Assembly (NCBI RefSeq): GCF_040024445.1
Contig: NZ_CP157276.1
Location: forward strand, 2,046,001-2,110,000
From: Prescottella soli
GTDB taxonomy: Bacteria; Actinomycetota; Actinomycetes; Mycobacteriales; Mycobacteriaceae
Length of the DNA stretch: 64,000 nt
Reading direction: 5' to 3'
The notes beneath the pieces were generated by a model that searched no databases, was not told the origin of the DNA, and saw only the letters and a list, made by a program, of their open reading frames with translations. The stretch's first letter is position 1; every line of letters starts with the position of its first letter. Below, in pieces: positions 51,372 to 60,222 of this stretch. Position numbers and translations under genes: made by a program.

Positions 51372-52172
51372 CTAGCCGGCGAGGAAGTCGAGGACCACCT
51401 TGTTCACTGCCTCCGGGCGCTCGAGGTAGCCGTAGTGCCCGGTGTCCGGGATCTCCTGATACACCGCACCCGGGATCGCGTCGGCCACCTCCTTCGACAG
51501 GAAGGGCGGGATCATGCGGTCGTCGGCGAAACCGACGGACAGGCACGGGCGGGTGATGCCGCGGTAGGCCTGCGCCCGGTCGAAACTACGATCCATCGCG
51601 AGCTGGGCACGCACACCGGGCGAGGACTTGCCGGTGGAGAACTCGAAGACGTCGAGCCAGTCGCGGGCCGCATGCTGGTCGGCGAGCGTGGCCGGCGACA
51701 GGTTCATCAACGCGGTGATCGCGGCGCGGTACTTCGCCGGCAGGGTGATTCCCGAATCCTCGAGCTCGCGCTCGCCCTCGTTGAGGGTGCGCTGGAACTG
51801 GTCCATGCGGGCGTGACCGGCGAGGAACACCGCCTTGCGGACCAGCTCCGGGCGCGCGAGGGTCAGCTCCTGCGCGATGCGTGCGCCCATCGACGTGCCG
51901 ATGACGTGAGCGGGGCCGCCGAGCAGCTCGATCAACCCGGCCGTGTCGGCCACCAGGTCCTCGATCGTGATGCCGCCGACACTCTCCCCGGACGGCGCGA
52001 TGCCGCGGTTGTCGAACGTGCACACGCGGTAGCCCGCCGCCTGCAGCGCCGGCACCTGGTGCAGGTCCCACACACGGCCGGGACTTCCTGTACCCATGAT
52101 CAACACGACGAGGTCGCCCTCACCCTTGACCTGGTAGTTCAGAGGAATTCCGTTGATGGTGGCGATGGGCAT
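51372..52172 (-). CDS. Alpha/beta hydrolase
   Basis: 266 residues. 'VVLIMGTGSPGRVWDLHQVPALQAAGYRVCTFDNRGIAPS' (oxyanion region), nucleophile elbow GTSMGAR, an acid in 'SVGFADDRMIPP', and His in 'PDTGHYGYLERPEAV'. It is a complete Ser-Asp-His hydrolase of the general AB-hydrolase-1 type. GGAAGG lies upstream of the ATG. It is divergent from the formyltransferase across an iron box and sits directly upstream of the NRPS. Candidate roles are release of the finished peptide, proofreading of stalled chains, or hydrolysis of the ferri-siderophore. The sequence does not decide between them. Confidence 0.88.
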   Translation of the reverse strand: MPIATINGIPLNYQVKGEGDLVVLIMGTGSPGRVWDLHQVPALQAAGYRVCTFDNRGIAPSGESVGGITIEDLVADTAGLIELLGGPAHVIGTSMGARIAQELTLARPELVRKAVFLAGHARMDQFQRTLNEGERELEDSGITLPAKYRAAITALMNLSPATLADQHAARDWLDVFEFSTGKSSPGVRAQLAMDRSFDRAQAYRGITRPCLSVGFADDRMIPPFLSKEVADAIPGAVYQEIPDTGHYGYLERPEAVNKVVLDFLAG

Positions 52173-52207
52173 TGGCGGCCTTCCTCGTGCTGCGGTCACT
52201 GCGTCAC

Positions 52208-52226
52208 ATAGGGTTGGGTAACCTAA
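52208..52226. promoter_or_regulatory. Iron box between hydrolase and formyltransferase genes
   Basis: ATAGGGTTGGGTAACCTAA matches 15 of 19 bases of the iron-box consensus. It lies 35 bases upstream of the hydrolase ATG and 59 bases upstream of the formyltransferase TTG, so one IdeR site can control both divergent promoters. Confidence 0.82.
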
Positions 52227-52285
52227 TTTGCTGTGGTCGTCGCGAGTGGCGACTGTTCCGGCACAACCCGACCAGGAGGATCGCG

Positions 52286-53224
52286 TTGAGAGTCGCCACG
52301 CTGGGCTACCAAACCTGGGGCCACCGTACCCTGCAGGCCGTCCTCGATTCGGATCACGAGGTCGTGCTGGCCATCACGCACCCGAAGAGCGAGCACGCCT
52401 ACGAGAAGATGTGGGCCGACTCCGTCGCCGACCTCGCCGCCGAGCACGGCGTGCCCGTGCACATCGCGAACCGGCCCGACGAGGACTTCAAGGCCGCCCT
52501 GAAGGCCGCCGCACCGGACATCATCGTCGCCAACAACTGGCGAACGTGGCTGCCCCGCGACGTGTTCGACGCCCCGCGCTACGGCACCCTCAACATCCAC
52601 GACTCGCTGCTGCCCAAGTACACCGGCTTCTCGCCGCTCATCTGGGCGCTCATCAACGGCGAGGATGAGGTGGGCCTCACCGCGCACCTCATGGACGACG
52701 AACTGGACGCCGGCGACATCGTCCTGCAGCGTTCGACGCCGGTCGGCCCCAAGGACACCGTCACCGATCTGTTCCACCGCACCGTCGACATGATCGGCCC
52801 CATCACGCTCGACGCCCTCGCGCTCATCGAGTCCGGCCGCACCGACTGGACGCCGCAGGACCGCACGCAGGCCACGTTCTTCCACAAGCGTTCCGAGGAG
52901 GACAGTCGCATCGACTGGACATGGCCGGCCGACGCCATCGAGCGTCTCGTGCGCGCCCAGTCCGACCCGTACCCCAACGCGTTCACCACGTTCAAGGGAC
53001 AGCGCATCCGCGTGCTGCAGTCGTCGGTGTCGAAGGGCAACTACGGCGGCACCCCCGGCCGCGTCTTCATCCACGAGGCCCTCGGCATGGTCATCGTCGC
53101 CGGCCCCGACGCCCGCACCGGGCAGAACAAGGGTCTGGTCATCGAGCGCGTGCGCCTCGACGACGGCACCGAGATGTCGGGCAAGGAGTTCTTCCCGCAC
53201 GGTGGCGGGTACCTGGGACGCTGA
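52286..53224 (+). CDS. N10-formyltetrahydrofolate-dependent hydroxyornithine formyltransferase
   Basis: 312 residues from a TTG start with AGGAGGA five bases upstream. 'GTLNIHDSLLPKYTGFSPLIWALINGE...GLTAHLMDDELDAGDI' carries the formyltransferase triad Asn103, His105 and Asp141, with the same 38-residue Asn-Asp spacing as methionyl-tRNA formyltransferase. The C-terminal half is an FMT_C-like domain. It should formylate N5-hydroxyornithine to give the building block read by NRPS module 1 (as CchA and Rft do in coelichelin and rhodochelin). It is controlled by the divergent iron box. In R. equi the equivalent, as I recall, is rhbC. Confidence 0.92.
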   Translation: MRVATLGYQTWGHRTLQAVLDSDHEVVLAITHPKSEHAYEKMWADSVADLAAEHGVPVHIANRPDEDFKAALKAAAPDIIVANNWRTWLPRDVFDAPRYGTLNIHDSLLPKYTGFSPLIWALINGEDEVGLTAHLMDDELDAGDIVLQRSTPVGPKDTVTDLFHRTVDMIGPITLDALALIESGRTDWTPQDRTQATFFHKRSEEDSRIDWTWPADAIERLVRAQSDPYPNAFTTFKGQRIRVLQSSVSKGNYGGTPGRVFIHEALGMVIVAGPDARTGQNKGLVIERVRLDDGTEMSGKEFFPHGGGYLGR

Positions 53225-53392
53225 GTCTCATGGTGAGTTGTACCGCGGGCGCGTCCGGCGCCCCTGCGGTCAGCCGGACATTCGCGACCGGATACGGCAT
53301 TTGCGACACCACACCCGGTTTCTCCGGTTAGCCTCCCTCCGAAACCGCGGCGGCACCGGGCCGCCCGCGCCCGATGGCACTCGCGAGGACCC

Positions 53393-54229
53393 ATGGGATC
53401 GACCCGTACCGCCTTCAATCGACTGCTCCTGCTGATCGTGGGCCTGCTCGCCCTGGTCGCGCCGGTGGTCGCCGCCCCGCTCGCGAGTGCCGAGCCCACG
53501 ACGGACACCACCACCACCGCGATCCGCCTCGAGGGCGCGAAGAACTTCCGCGACATCGGCGGCTACGAGACGTCGGACGGCAAGCACGTCCGCACCGGGC
53601 TGGTGTTCCGCTCCAACAAGCTCAGCTCGCTCACCGACGCCGACCTCGCAAAGCTCACCACCGCGAACGTCACGCTCGACGTGGACCTGCGGAATATGTC
53701 GGAGCGCAAGGACGATCCGGACCGGATCCCCGAGGGAGTCCGCTACCAGGTGGCGGACGTCGTCTCGCTCGAACACGGCATCGCGTTTCACGAGTTCGTG
53801 CCGATCACGTTGGGCCGCGCGCTGATCGACGCCGCCGTGAACGGGTCGTCCGACATCGGCCAGTCCATCGGCTACCCGTTCATGGTGACCTACCGCGGCT
53901 CCGACGTCGCGTTCCGCGACCTGCTCACGGCGATCGCCGGCAACACCGCCGGCGCCACCGTGTACCACTGCAGCGCCGGCAAGGACCGCACCGGCTGGAG
54001 CACCGCGATCCTGCTGACCCTGCTGGGCGTGCCGAAGGAGACGGTGTACCAGGACTTCCTGGCCAGCAACACGTACCTGGGCCGCGACAAGGCCGTCGAG
54101 AGGTCGTGGCTCGACGCCGCTTTCGCTCAGGTCGACCGGCTGTACGGTGGTGTCGACAACTACGTGCGCAAGGGACTGGGAGTCGACCAGCAGACCATCG
54201 ACACCCTGCGGGCGCGCCTGCTGGTCTGA
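53393..54229 (+). CDS. Secreted PtpB-like tyrosine/lipid phosphatase
   Basis: 278 residues. A signal peptide (1-33, cleavage after ASA) is followed by 'LEGAKNFRDIGGYETSDGKHVRTGLVFRSNKLSSLTDADLAKL' and the P-loop HCSAGKDRTG (Cys193, Arg199). This is the DSP/PtpB family of M. tuberculosis Rv0153c and of Listeria LipA. PtpB itself is exported and acts on host phosphotyrosine and phosphoinositides; here a clear Sec signal is present. It lies inside the siderophore island but lacks an iron box of its own. A link to iron is not shown. Confidence 0.9.
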   Translation: MGSTRTAFNRLLLLIVGLLALVAPVVAAPLASAEPTTDTTTTAIRLEGAKNFRDIGGYETSDGKHVRTGLVFRSNKLSSLTDADLAKLTTANVTLDVDLRNMSERKDDPDRIPEGVRYQVADVVSLEHGIAFHEFVPITLGRALIDAAVNGSSDIGQSIGYPFMVTYRGSDVAFRDLLTAIAGNTAGATVYHCSAGKDRTGWSTAILLTLLGVPKETVYQDFLASNTYLGRDKAVERSWLDAAFAQVDRLYGGVDNYVRKGLGVDQQTIDTLRARLLV

Positions 54230-54260
54230 CCCACCTCATCTTCGGAAAGGCATCGCCCCG

Positions 54261-54785
54261 ATGGACACGATCGACCGGCTCAGGGACGAGATCGCCCGGA
54301 CGGGATTACTGACGGAGCCACAGGCCGACGACGGATTCGTGTTCGGGACCGCTCGGATGCGTGCCGCCGGAACCGACGTCACCGTGAACGTCGACCCCGA
54401 ACTCGACGACCGGTCCGACATGGACACCGCCGTGCTCCTCGCTGCGGTCGAACGAGTGCTGACGGTCACCGATGCCCGATGGGGTCGGATCGTCGACTCG
54501 GTCGCCGAGGAGATCGAGGAGGCGGTCGGCGATCAGAGTGTGATCGAGGCGACCGACCTGCGCGATGATCTGACGCTCACGTCCATGGCCGTCTTCCACG
54601 ACGCCGTACTTCTCTCCTTTGCCGCGCCGAAGCGGTTCCCCGACAGCTGGATCCGGGCCCAGCTCGACGAGGATCTCGACGTCGACGGTGTCGTCGTGGA
54701 CGAGAAGGACGACGACACCGAGGTCGTCGAGTTCGAGTCGCTCGACGACCTCCTGGACCACGTGAGTTCGGCCGACGACCGCTAG
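54261..54785 (+). CDS. Acidic protein of unknown function
   Basis: 174 residues, strongly acidic (the last 60 are Asp/Glu-rich), with no membrane segment or signal. It is an alternating alpha/beta cytosolic protein: 'FVFGTARMRAAGTDVTVNVDPELDDRSDMDTAVLLAAVERVL' and 'SMAVFHDAVLLSFAAPKRFPDSWIRAQLDEDLDVDGVVVDEK'. GGAAAGG lies about 11 bases before the ATG. It starts 31 bases after the phosphatase stop and is probably co-transcribed with it. It converges with the ABC exporter (25-base gap). I do not recognise a family. Confidence 0.8.
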   Translation: MDTIDRLRDEIARTGLLTEPQADDGFVFGTARMRAAGTDVTVNVDPELDDRSDMDTAVLLAAVERVLTVTDARWGRIVDSVAEEIEEAVGDQSVIEATDLRDDLTLTSMAVFHDAVLLSFAAPKRFPDSWIRAQLDEDLDVDGVVVDEKDDDTEVVEFESLDDLLDHVSSADDR

Positions 54786-54810
54786 GTCGTCCACACGCGG
54801 GGCGCCGGGA

Positions 54811-56592
54811 TCACGTTCGCACGGAATCGAGCCGCCCGCCCGACCCTTCCCACGCCGCCCACAGCTGCGCGTAGCGTCCGCCCGCGGCGACCAACTCGGC
54901 GGGTGTGCCCAGTTCGACGATCCGTCCGTGCTCGAGCACCACGACGCGGTCGGCGGTCGCGGCCTGCGTGAGCCGGTGCGCGACGACGAGCGTGGTCCGG
55001 CCGCGGGTCGCGGAGTCGGCGGCGCGCTCGAGTTCGCGCGCACCGGCGCTGCCGGCCTCGGCGGTCGCCTCGTCGAGGACCGCCACCTCCGGATCGGCGA
55101 GAACGAGGCGGGCCAGCGCCAACTCCTGGGCCTGGGCGGCGGTGAGCGGGTGACCGCCCTCCCCGACGACGGTGTCGAGTCCGTGCGCGAGAGCCCGCAC
55201 CCACGGCAGCGCGCCGACCGTGTCGAGGGCGGCGGTGACGTCGTCGGCCGACGCGTCCGGCCGGGCGAGTCGCAGGTCCTCGACGAGCGGTCCGGCGAAC
55301 ACGTGGACCTCCTGGCTGACGATCGCGACATACCGACGCAGGGCCCCAGCGCCCAACTCGCCCAGCGGAACCCCGCCGAGGCGGACCGTGCCCGACGTCG
55401 GCGGCAGCGATCCCGCCGCGAGCGCCGCGAGGGTCGACTTGCCGGCGCCCGTCGACCCGACCAGCGCCACCCGTTCCCTGGGCGCGATGCGCAGGCTCAC
55501 GCCGTGCAGCACCTCGTGACCGCCGTCGTAGCTGTGCCGCAGGTCCACCAGCTCGAGTGACCCGTCGGTCGGCTCGCCGCGGGTCCCGGGCTCGCCGGTC
55601 TCGGGGATCCCGAGCACGCCGACCAGTCGCGCGAGGCTCGCGCCCGCGGACTGCACCTCGTCGAACGTGTACAGCAGGGCGCCGATCGGATTGAACAGGC
55701 GGTGGAACAGCAGCGCCGCCGCGGTGGTCTGGCCGACGGTGACCGCGTCGGCGTCCACGAGCACGAAGCCGACCGCGAGAATGACGGCGAGACCGACGAA
55801 TTCGGCCCGGTTACCGCGCCCGGCGAACCGGGTGAACAGCCCGAAGACCCCGACCGCGAGGTCGCGGGCGTCCGCGGAGGCCCGGTCGATGTCGGCGAGG
55901 TGCCGGTCCTCGAGGCCGTACGCGCGGACCGTTCGGACACCCTGCATGCTGCTGACGAGGGCCTGCGAGCGCCGCCCCATCGCGACGCGCTCCCAGGCGT
56001 AGAGCGGTCCCGACCGCGGCAGGTACCACTTCAGCGCCAGCGCGTACATCGGCAGCGCGACCATCCCCGCCAGCCCCAGGCGCCAGTCGATTCCGACCAT
56101 CGCCACCATGCTCAGCAGCACCAGCAGCAGCGCGGAGATCAGGCTCGGTACGACGTCGGCGACGGCCTTGCCGATCACCGAGACGTCGTCGCCGACGCGG
56201 GAGAGCAAGTCGCCCTTGCCGACTCGTTCGATCGTCGGGATCGGCAGCCGCAGTGCCCGCGCCACCACCCGCTCCCGCAGTCCGGCGAGCGTGCCCTCGC
56301 CGAGCCGCGCGACGAGGTACGAGCCGACGCCGGTCAACGCCCCGGCGACGATCGCGGCCACGGTGATGACCACGACGACGCCGACGATCGTCGACGCCGG
56401 GGCGCCCTCACGCACCCGGTCGACGAGCACACCGAACACGTACACCGGTACCACCGCGGCCGCGGCCGCGACCAGCCCGACGACGAGGGTCAGCGCGGTC
56501 GTTCCCTTGCGCTGCCCCAACTCCCGTCCGAGCCAGCGCCAGCTCTCCGACGCCGACGCGATCGGCAGCAGTCGCGGCTCCGGCGCGCTCAT
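54811..56592 (-). CDS. ABC exporter subunit with intact Walker motifs but degenerate signature
   Basis: 593 residues, six-helix TMD plus NBD. Walker A (VGSTGAGKST, near 382), Walker B (VAVLDEATAE) and the switch His (VVAHRL) are intact. The LSGGQ signature is replaced by LTAAQ. It is therefore the ATP-binding and hydrolysing half of a heterodimer. The partner gene upstream has the opposite pattern and overlaps it by four bases. The iron box before the pair implies transport of siderophore. Fused TMD-NBD exporters beside NRPSs usually secrete the apo-siderophore; an IrtAB-like import role is the alternative, but neither subunit has the IrtA siderophore-reductase domain. Confidence 0.92.
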   Translation of the reverse strand: MSAPEPRLLPIASASESWRWLGRELGQRKGTTALTLVVGLVAAAAAVVPVYVFGVLVDRVREGAPASTIVGVVVVITVAAIVAGALTGVGSYLVARLGEGTLAGLRERVVARALRLPIPTIERVGKGDLLSRVGDDVSVIGKAVADVVPSLISALLLVLLSMVAMVGIDWRLGLAGMVALPMYALALKWYLPRSGPLYAWERVAMGRRSQALVSSMQGVRTVRAYGLEDRHLADIDRASADARDLAVGVFGLFTRFAGRGNRAEFVGLAVILAVGFVLVDADAVTVGQTTAAALLFHRLFNPIGALLYTFDEVQSAGASLARLVGVLGIPETGEPGTRGEPTDGSLELVDLRHSYDGGHEVLHGVSLRIAPRERVALVGSTGAGKSTLAALAAGSLPPTSGTVRLGGVPLGELGAGALRRYVAIVSQEVHVFAGPLVEDLRLARPDASADDVTAALDTVGALPWVRALAHGLDTVVGEGGHPLTAAQAQELALARLVLADPEVAVLDEATAEAGSAGARELERAADSATRGRTTLVVAHRLTQAATADRVVVLEHGRIVELGTPAELVAAGGRYAQLWAAWEGSGGRLDSVRT

Positions 56593-58286
56593 CGCAGCAC
56601 CGCCTTCCGGTAGTTCGCGTCGCGCGCGGACAGGTCCGCGTGGGTGCCCCCGGCGGTCACCCGGCCGGCGGCGAGGACGACGACGCGGTCCGTCACCGCC
56701 AGCAACGCGGGACTGCTGGTGATGAGCACGGTCGAGTGGGCGCGCTCGCCACCGTGCCGCGCGGACGCGATGCCCTCGGCGATGGCGTGCTCGGTGACGG
56801 CGTCGACGGCCGTGGTCGGATCGTGCAGCACCATGACGGGCGCCTGCGCGGCCAACGCACGGGCGAGCGCCACCCGCTGACGCTGCCCACCGGACAAGCT
56901 CGCCCCGCGGTCGGTGACCTCGTGGTCGAGGCCCGCCGGGTGCGCGTCGACGACGTCCACGGCGGCCGACGCGGTCAGGACCCGCTGCACCGCAGCGTGG
57001 TCCGCGCCCGGCGCACCGGCGGTGACGTTGGAGTGGACGGTGCCGGCGAACAGATCGGTGCGGTGCGGTTCCACCAGCACCGTGCGGCGCGCGTGCGTGA
57101 GTCCGAGGTCGGCCGACGCGACGCCGCCGATCCGGACCACTCCCCCGTACAGGTCCGGAGGCACCTGCCCGGACAGCACCTCCGCGAGGGCCTCGGCGTC
57201 CTCCGGCCGGTAGGCGACGACCCCGAGCAGCTCTCCGGGCGCGAGATCGAGCGTGACGTCCTCGAGGGACCGGTAGGCGACCGACCGCAACTCCACGTCG
57301 CTCGCGCCCGACCGCACCGATGTCCCCTCGGGCAGCAGCGGGTCGGCGTCGAGCACGAGGGCGAGCCGGTCCGCCGACGCCCGCGCGTTCGCGTACAGGC
57401 CCGGCACGCGCGCGAGCATGCCGAGCGGTTCCACGATGAACTGCGACAGACCGACGACGGTGATGAGTTCGCCCACCGAGATCCGCCCGTCGAGCGCGAA
57501 CCAGCCCGCGAAGCCGGCGACCGAGACCGCGAGCAGCGCGCTCACCGTCATCGACACGCCGACGAACACGCCGGTCGCCTTCGCGGCCCGCATCGTCGCG
57601 GCGAGCGCCTCACGGCTGACGGCGCGGTACCGCCGCGCCGCGGTCTCCTCGGCCCCGACGCCGCGCAGCGGGCGCAGCCCGCTCACCAGATCCGTCGCCA
57701 TGCCGGCCGCACGCGCCGACGTCTCCTGCCGTGCGGCCGCACGCCGGGTGATCAGCGGTGCCGCCAGCTGCAGCAGCCCCAGCATCACCGGCGTACCGAT
57801 CAGCACCGCCAGGCCGAGCTGCACGTCGATCCACAGCAGCGCGATCGCCGACGCGATCATCGCGGTCAACGCGGCCGCGACCCGCGGTACGACGTCGAGG
57901 ATCCACGCCTCCTTGTCGGCGTCCGAGGTGGAGACCGTCAACAGCTCCCCCGCCCGCAGCTCGGTGCGGACGCCGCGCGGATCGAGGATCCGGCCCGCGA
58001 CCTCGACCCGCAGCCGGTGCGCCTCCTGCTGGACCGCGGCCACGATGAACCGTGCGCCGATGCGCCAGGACGACGTCAACACCACGAACAGGACGGCCAG
58101 CGCCGCCAGCCACACCACGAGCGCCGTGACGTCGCCGGTCTCGACCGCGCGGTCGACGATGACCCCGATCCCGATCGGCACCGCGGTTTCCGCGACCTGG
58201 TGCACGCTCACCAGGACGGTGCCCGCGAACAACCGCGCACGGTTGCGCGCGAGTGTTCGCCGCAGAACCGCGATACCACCCGTCAT
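56589..58286 (-). CDS. ABC exporter subunit with degenerate Walker A/B but intact LSGGQ
   Basis: 565 residues. The TMD has about six helices. The NBD keeps 'ASLSGGQRQRVALARAL', but Walker A is lost ('GVVAYRPEDAEALAEVL', no Lys), the Walker B Glu is Pro (MVLHDPTTAVD), and the switch His is Ser (LITSSPALL). It can complete the active site of the partner (Walker A of one, signature of the other) but cannot bind ATP normally itself. GGAGG lies before the ATG and an iron box 24 bases upstream. The ATGA overlap with the partner supports a 1:1 heterodimer for siderophore transport. Confidence 0.92.
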   Translation of the reverse strand: MTGGIAVLRRTLARNRARLFAGTVLVSVHQVAETAVPIGIGVIVDRAVETGDVTALVVWLAALAVLFVVLTSSWRIGARFIVAAVQQEAHRLRVEVAGRILDPRGVRTELRAGELLTVSTSDADKEAWILDVVPRVAAALTAMIASAIALLWIDVQLGLAVLIGTPVMLGLLQLAAPLITRRAAARQETSARAAGMATDLVSGLRPLRGVGAEETAARRYRAVSREALAATMRAAKATGVFVGVSMTVSALLAVSVAGFAGWFALDGRISVGELITVVGLSQFIVEPLGMLARVPGLYANARASADRLALVLDADPLLPEGTSVRSGASDVELRSVAYRSLEDVTLDLAPGELLGVVAYRPEDAEALAEVLSGQVPPDLYGGVVRIGGVASADLGLTHARRTVLVEPHRTDLFAGTVHSNVTAGAPGADHAAVQRVLTASAAVDVVDAHPAGLDHEVTDRGASLSGGQRQRVALARALAAQAPVMVLHDPTTAVDAVTEHAIAEGIASARHGGERAHSTVLITSSPALLAVTDRVVVLAAGRVTAGGTHADLSARDANYRKAVLR

Positions 58287-58309
58287 CGATCCTCCACCCC
58301 CCGATCCAG

Positions 58310-58328
58310 TTAGGTAAGTAGACCCTAA
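58310..58328 (-). promoter_or_regulatory. Iron box upstream of the ABC exporter pair
   Basis: TTAGGTAAGTAGACCCTAA matches 14 of 19 consensus bases, including the full TTAGGT and CCTAA ends. It lies in a longer perfect palindrome with arms CCAGTTAGG and CCTAACTGG (58306-58332). It is 24 bases from the exporter ATG, so IdeR would cover the promoter or start. It also lies 92 bases upstream of the divergent 57-residue gene. Confidence 0.8.
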
Positions 58329-58419
58329 CTGGATGGTGAGTGGCGCTTACCCCGGCGGTTCTCATAGAGTCGCAGTAAGAACTACCTGCGCCGTAGTAGA
58401 GCAAGCCGGAAGGAACAAG

Positions 58420-58593
58420 ATGGCCGCGAAGACGACCACCGAGAACGACATCGCGGACGAGGACCTCGAGCCCGTAGCCGACGAGACTGCCCGGCAGGCC
58501 CAGCGCGTCGTCGCTGCGTATGCCGCCGACGCCGACGAATGCCGGATGCTGCTCTCGATGCTCGGCATCGGCCCGAACCCCAAGCTTGACTGA
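58420..58593 (+). CDS. 57-residue conserved-looking small protein
   Basis: It starts MAAKTTTENDIADEDLEP and is acidic and helical, with 'ETARQAQRVVAAYAADADECRMLLSMLGI' in the second half and one Cys. GGAAGGAAC lies just before the ATG. It is 30 bases upstream of otsA on the same strand and probably shares its transcript. It diverges from the iron-regulated exporter. I do not recognise the family. Confidence 0.75.
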   Translation: MAAKTTTENDIADEDLEPVADETARQAQRVVAAYAADADECRMLLSMLGIGPNPKLD

Positions 58594-58623
58594 CGAAGAC
58601 CGACAGGGAAGGTAAGGAGATCC

Positions 58624-60153
58624 GTGGCTGCGCGCTCGGAATCATCGACGAGTTCCGAGGGCGAGGCGGGCGCGGACTCCGACGGGGTCGAACTCCCCGG
58701 CTCCAACTTCGTTGTCGTCGCGAACCGACTACCCGTCGATCTCGAGAAGCTGCCCGACGGCACGACCCGCTGGAAGCGTAGCCCCGGCGGGCTCGTCACC
58801 GCGCTCGAGCCGATCCTGCGCAGCAACAAGGGCGCATGGGTGGGCTGGCCCGGTGTCGCGGACGTCGAGCTCGACCCGATCGTCGAGGACGGCCTCGACC
58901 TCTACCCCGTGCCGCTGAGCGCGCAGGAGGTCGCGGACTACTACGAGGGCTTCTCCAACGCCACCCTGTGGCCGCTCTACCACGACGTCATCGTCAAGCC
59001 GGAGTACCGGCGCGAGTGGTGGAATGCGTACGTCGAGGTGAATCGCCGGTTCGCCGAGGCCACCTCCAAGGCCGCCGCCGAGGGCGCGACCGTGTGGATC
59101 CAGGACTACCAGCTGCAGCTGGTGCCCAAGATGCTGCGGATGCTGCGCCCCGACCTCACCATCGGCTTCTTCCTGCACATCCCGTTCCCGCCGGTCGAGC
59201 TGTTCATGCAGATGCCGTGGCGGCGCGAGATCGTCGAGGGGCTCCTCGGCGCCGACCTCATCGGCTTCCACCTGCCCGGCGGCGCACAGAACTTCATGTA
59301 CCTCGCCCGGCGGCTCGCCGGACAGCAGACCTCCCGCGGCACCGTCGGCGTCCGCTCCAAGCTCGGCATCGTCCAGGTCGGCTTCCGGACCGTGCGTGTC
59401 GGCGCCTTCCCCATCTCGATCGACTCCGGGAAGCTCGACGAGATCTCGCGCCGCAAGTCGATTCGCGACCGCGCCAAGCAGATCCGCAAGGAACTCGGCA
59501 ACCCCAAGCACATCATGCTGGGCGTCGACCGCCTCGACTACACGAAGGGCATCGACGTCCGCCTCGACGCGCTGTACGAGCTCCTCGAGGAGGGCCGCGT
59601 CGACCCGGCCGACACCGTGATGGTCCAGCTCGCCACACCGAGCCGCGAGCGCGTCGAGAGCTACGTGCAGATGCGCGGTGCGATCGAGCAGACCGTCAGC
59701 CGCATCAACGGCGAGTACGCCGAGGTGGGCCGGCCTGTCGTGCACTACATCCACCGCCCCATCGGACGCGACGATCTGATCGCGTTCTTCGTCGCCGCCG
59801 ACGTCATGCTGGTGACGCCGCTGCGCGACGGCATGAACCTCGTCGCCAAGGAGTACGTGGCCTGCCGCAGCGACCTCGGCGGCGCCCTGCTGCTGAGCGA
59901 ATTCACCGGCGCCGCAGCCGAACTCCGCCAGGCCTTCCTGTGCAACCCGCACGACCTCGACGACGTCAAGGACAAGATGGAGGCCGCGCTCGAGCAGAAC
60001 CGCGAGGACGGCCGACGCCACATGCGCGCCCTGCGCCGCCAGGTCCTCGCGCACGACGTCGACCGGTGGGCCCGCTCCTTCCTCGACGCCCTCGACCAGC
60101 ACGGCATCGCCGGATCGGCCCTCCTGCCGCCGGACAGCGAGTTCGCCGACTAG
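58624..60153 (+). CDS. otsA: Trehalose-6-phosphate synthase
   Basis: 509 residues, GT20 family. '[35 protein letters not shown]' (donor loop with RxPGGL), '[16 protein letters not shown]', '[19 protein letters not shown]', '[11 protein letters not shown]' and '[18 protein letters not shown]' are all OtsA hallmarks. It makes trehalose-6-phosphate from UDP- or ADP-glucose and glucose-6-phosphate, feeding trehalose and hence trehalose mycolates. GTG start with GGAAGGTAAGGAG upstream. Its position beside the mce4 operon is the same as in M. tuberculosis (Rv3490). Confidence 0.97.
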   Translation: MAARSESSTSSEGEAGADSDGVELPGSNFVVVANRLPVDLEKLPDGTTRWKRSPGGLVTALEPILRSNKGAWVGWPGVADVELDPIVEDGLDLYPVPLSAQEVADYYEGFSNATLWPLYHDVIVKPEYRREWWNAYVEVNRRFAEATSKAAAEGATVWIQDYQLQLVPKMLRMLRPDLTIGFFLHIPFPPVELFMQMPWRREIVEGLLGADLIGFHLPGGAQNFMYLARRLAGQQTSRGTVGVRSKLGIVQVGFRTVRVGAFPISIDSGKLDEISRRKSIRDRAKQIRKELGNPKHIMLGVDRLDYTKGIDVRLDALYELLEEGRVDPADTVMVQLATPSRERVESYVQMRGAIEQTVSRINGEYAEVGRPVVHYIHRPIGRDDLIAFFVAADVMLVTPLRDGMNLVAKEYVACRSDLGGALLLSEFTGAAAELRQAFLCNPHDLDDVKDKMEAALEQNREDGRRHMRALRRQVLAHDVDRWARSFLDALDQHGIAGSALLPPDSEFAD

Positions 60154-60168
60154 CCCCACACGAACGAC

Positions 60169-60199
60169 AATGGGCTCCCGCATTGCGCGGGAGCCCATT
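60169..60199. terminator. Bidirectional terminator between otsA and the mce4 operon
   Basis: AATGGGCTCCCGC pairs perfectly over 13 bp with GCGGGAGCCCATT around a 5-base loop. TTTCGG follows on the plus strand. It ends both the otsA transcript (stop 16 bases away) and the convergent mce-associated transcript. Confidence 0.9.
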
Positions 60200-60222
60200 T
60201 CGGTTCTCGGAGTGGATCTGGA

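Noticed and set aside
54811-58286. The two ABC genes as IrtAB
   Set aside because: The NBD-TMD order is that of an exporter and neither subunit carries the N-terminal siderophore-interacting FAD domain of IrtA. Export of siderophore is the simpler reading, though import is not excluded.
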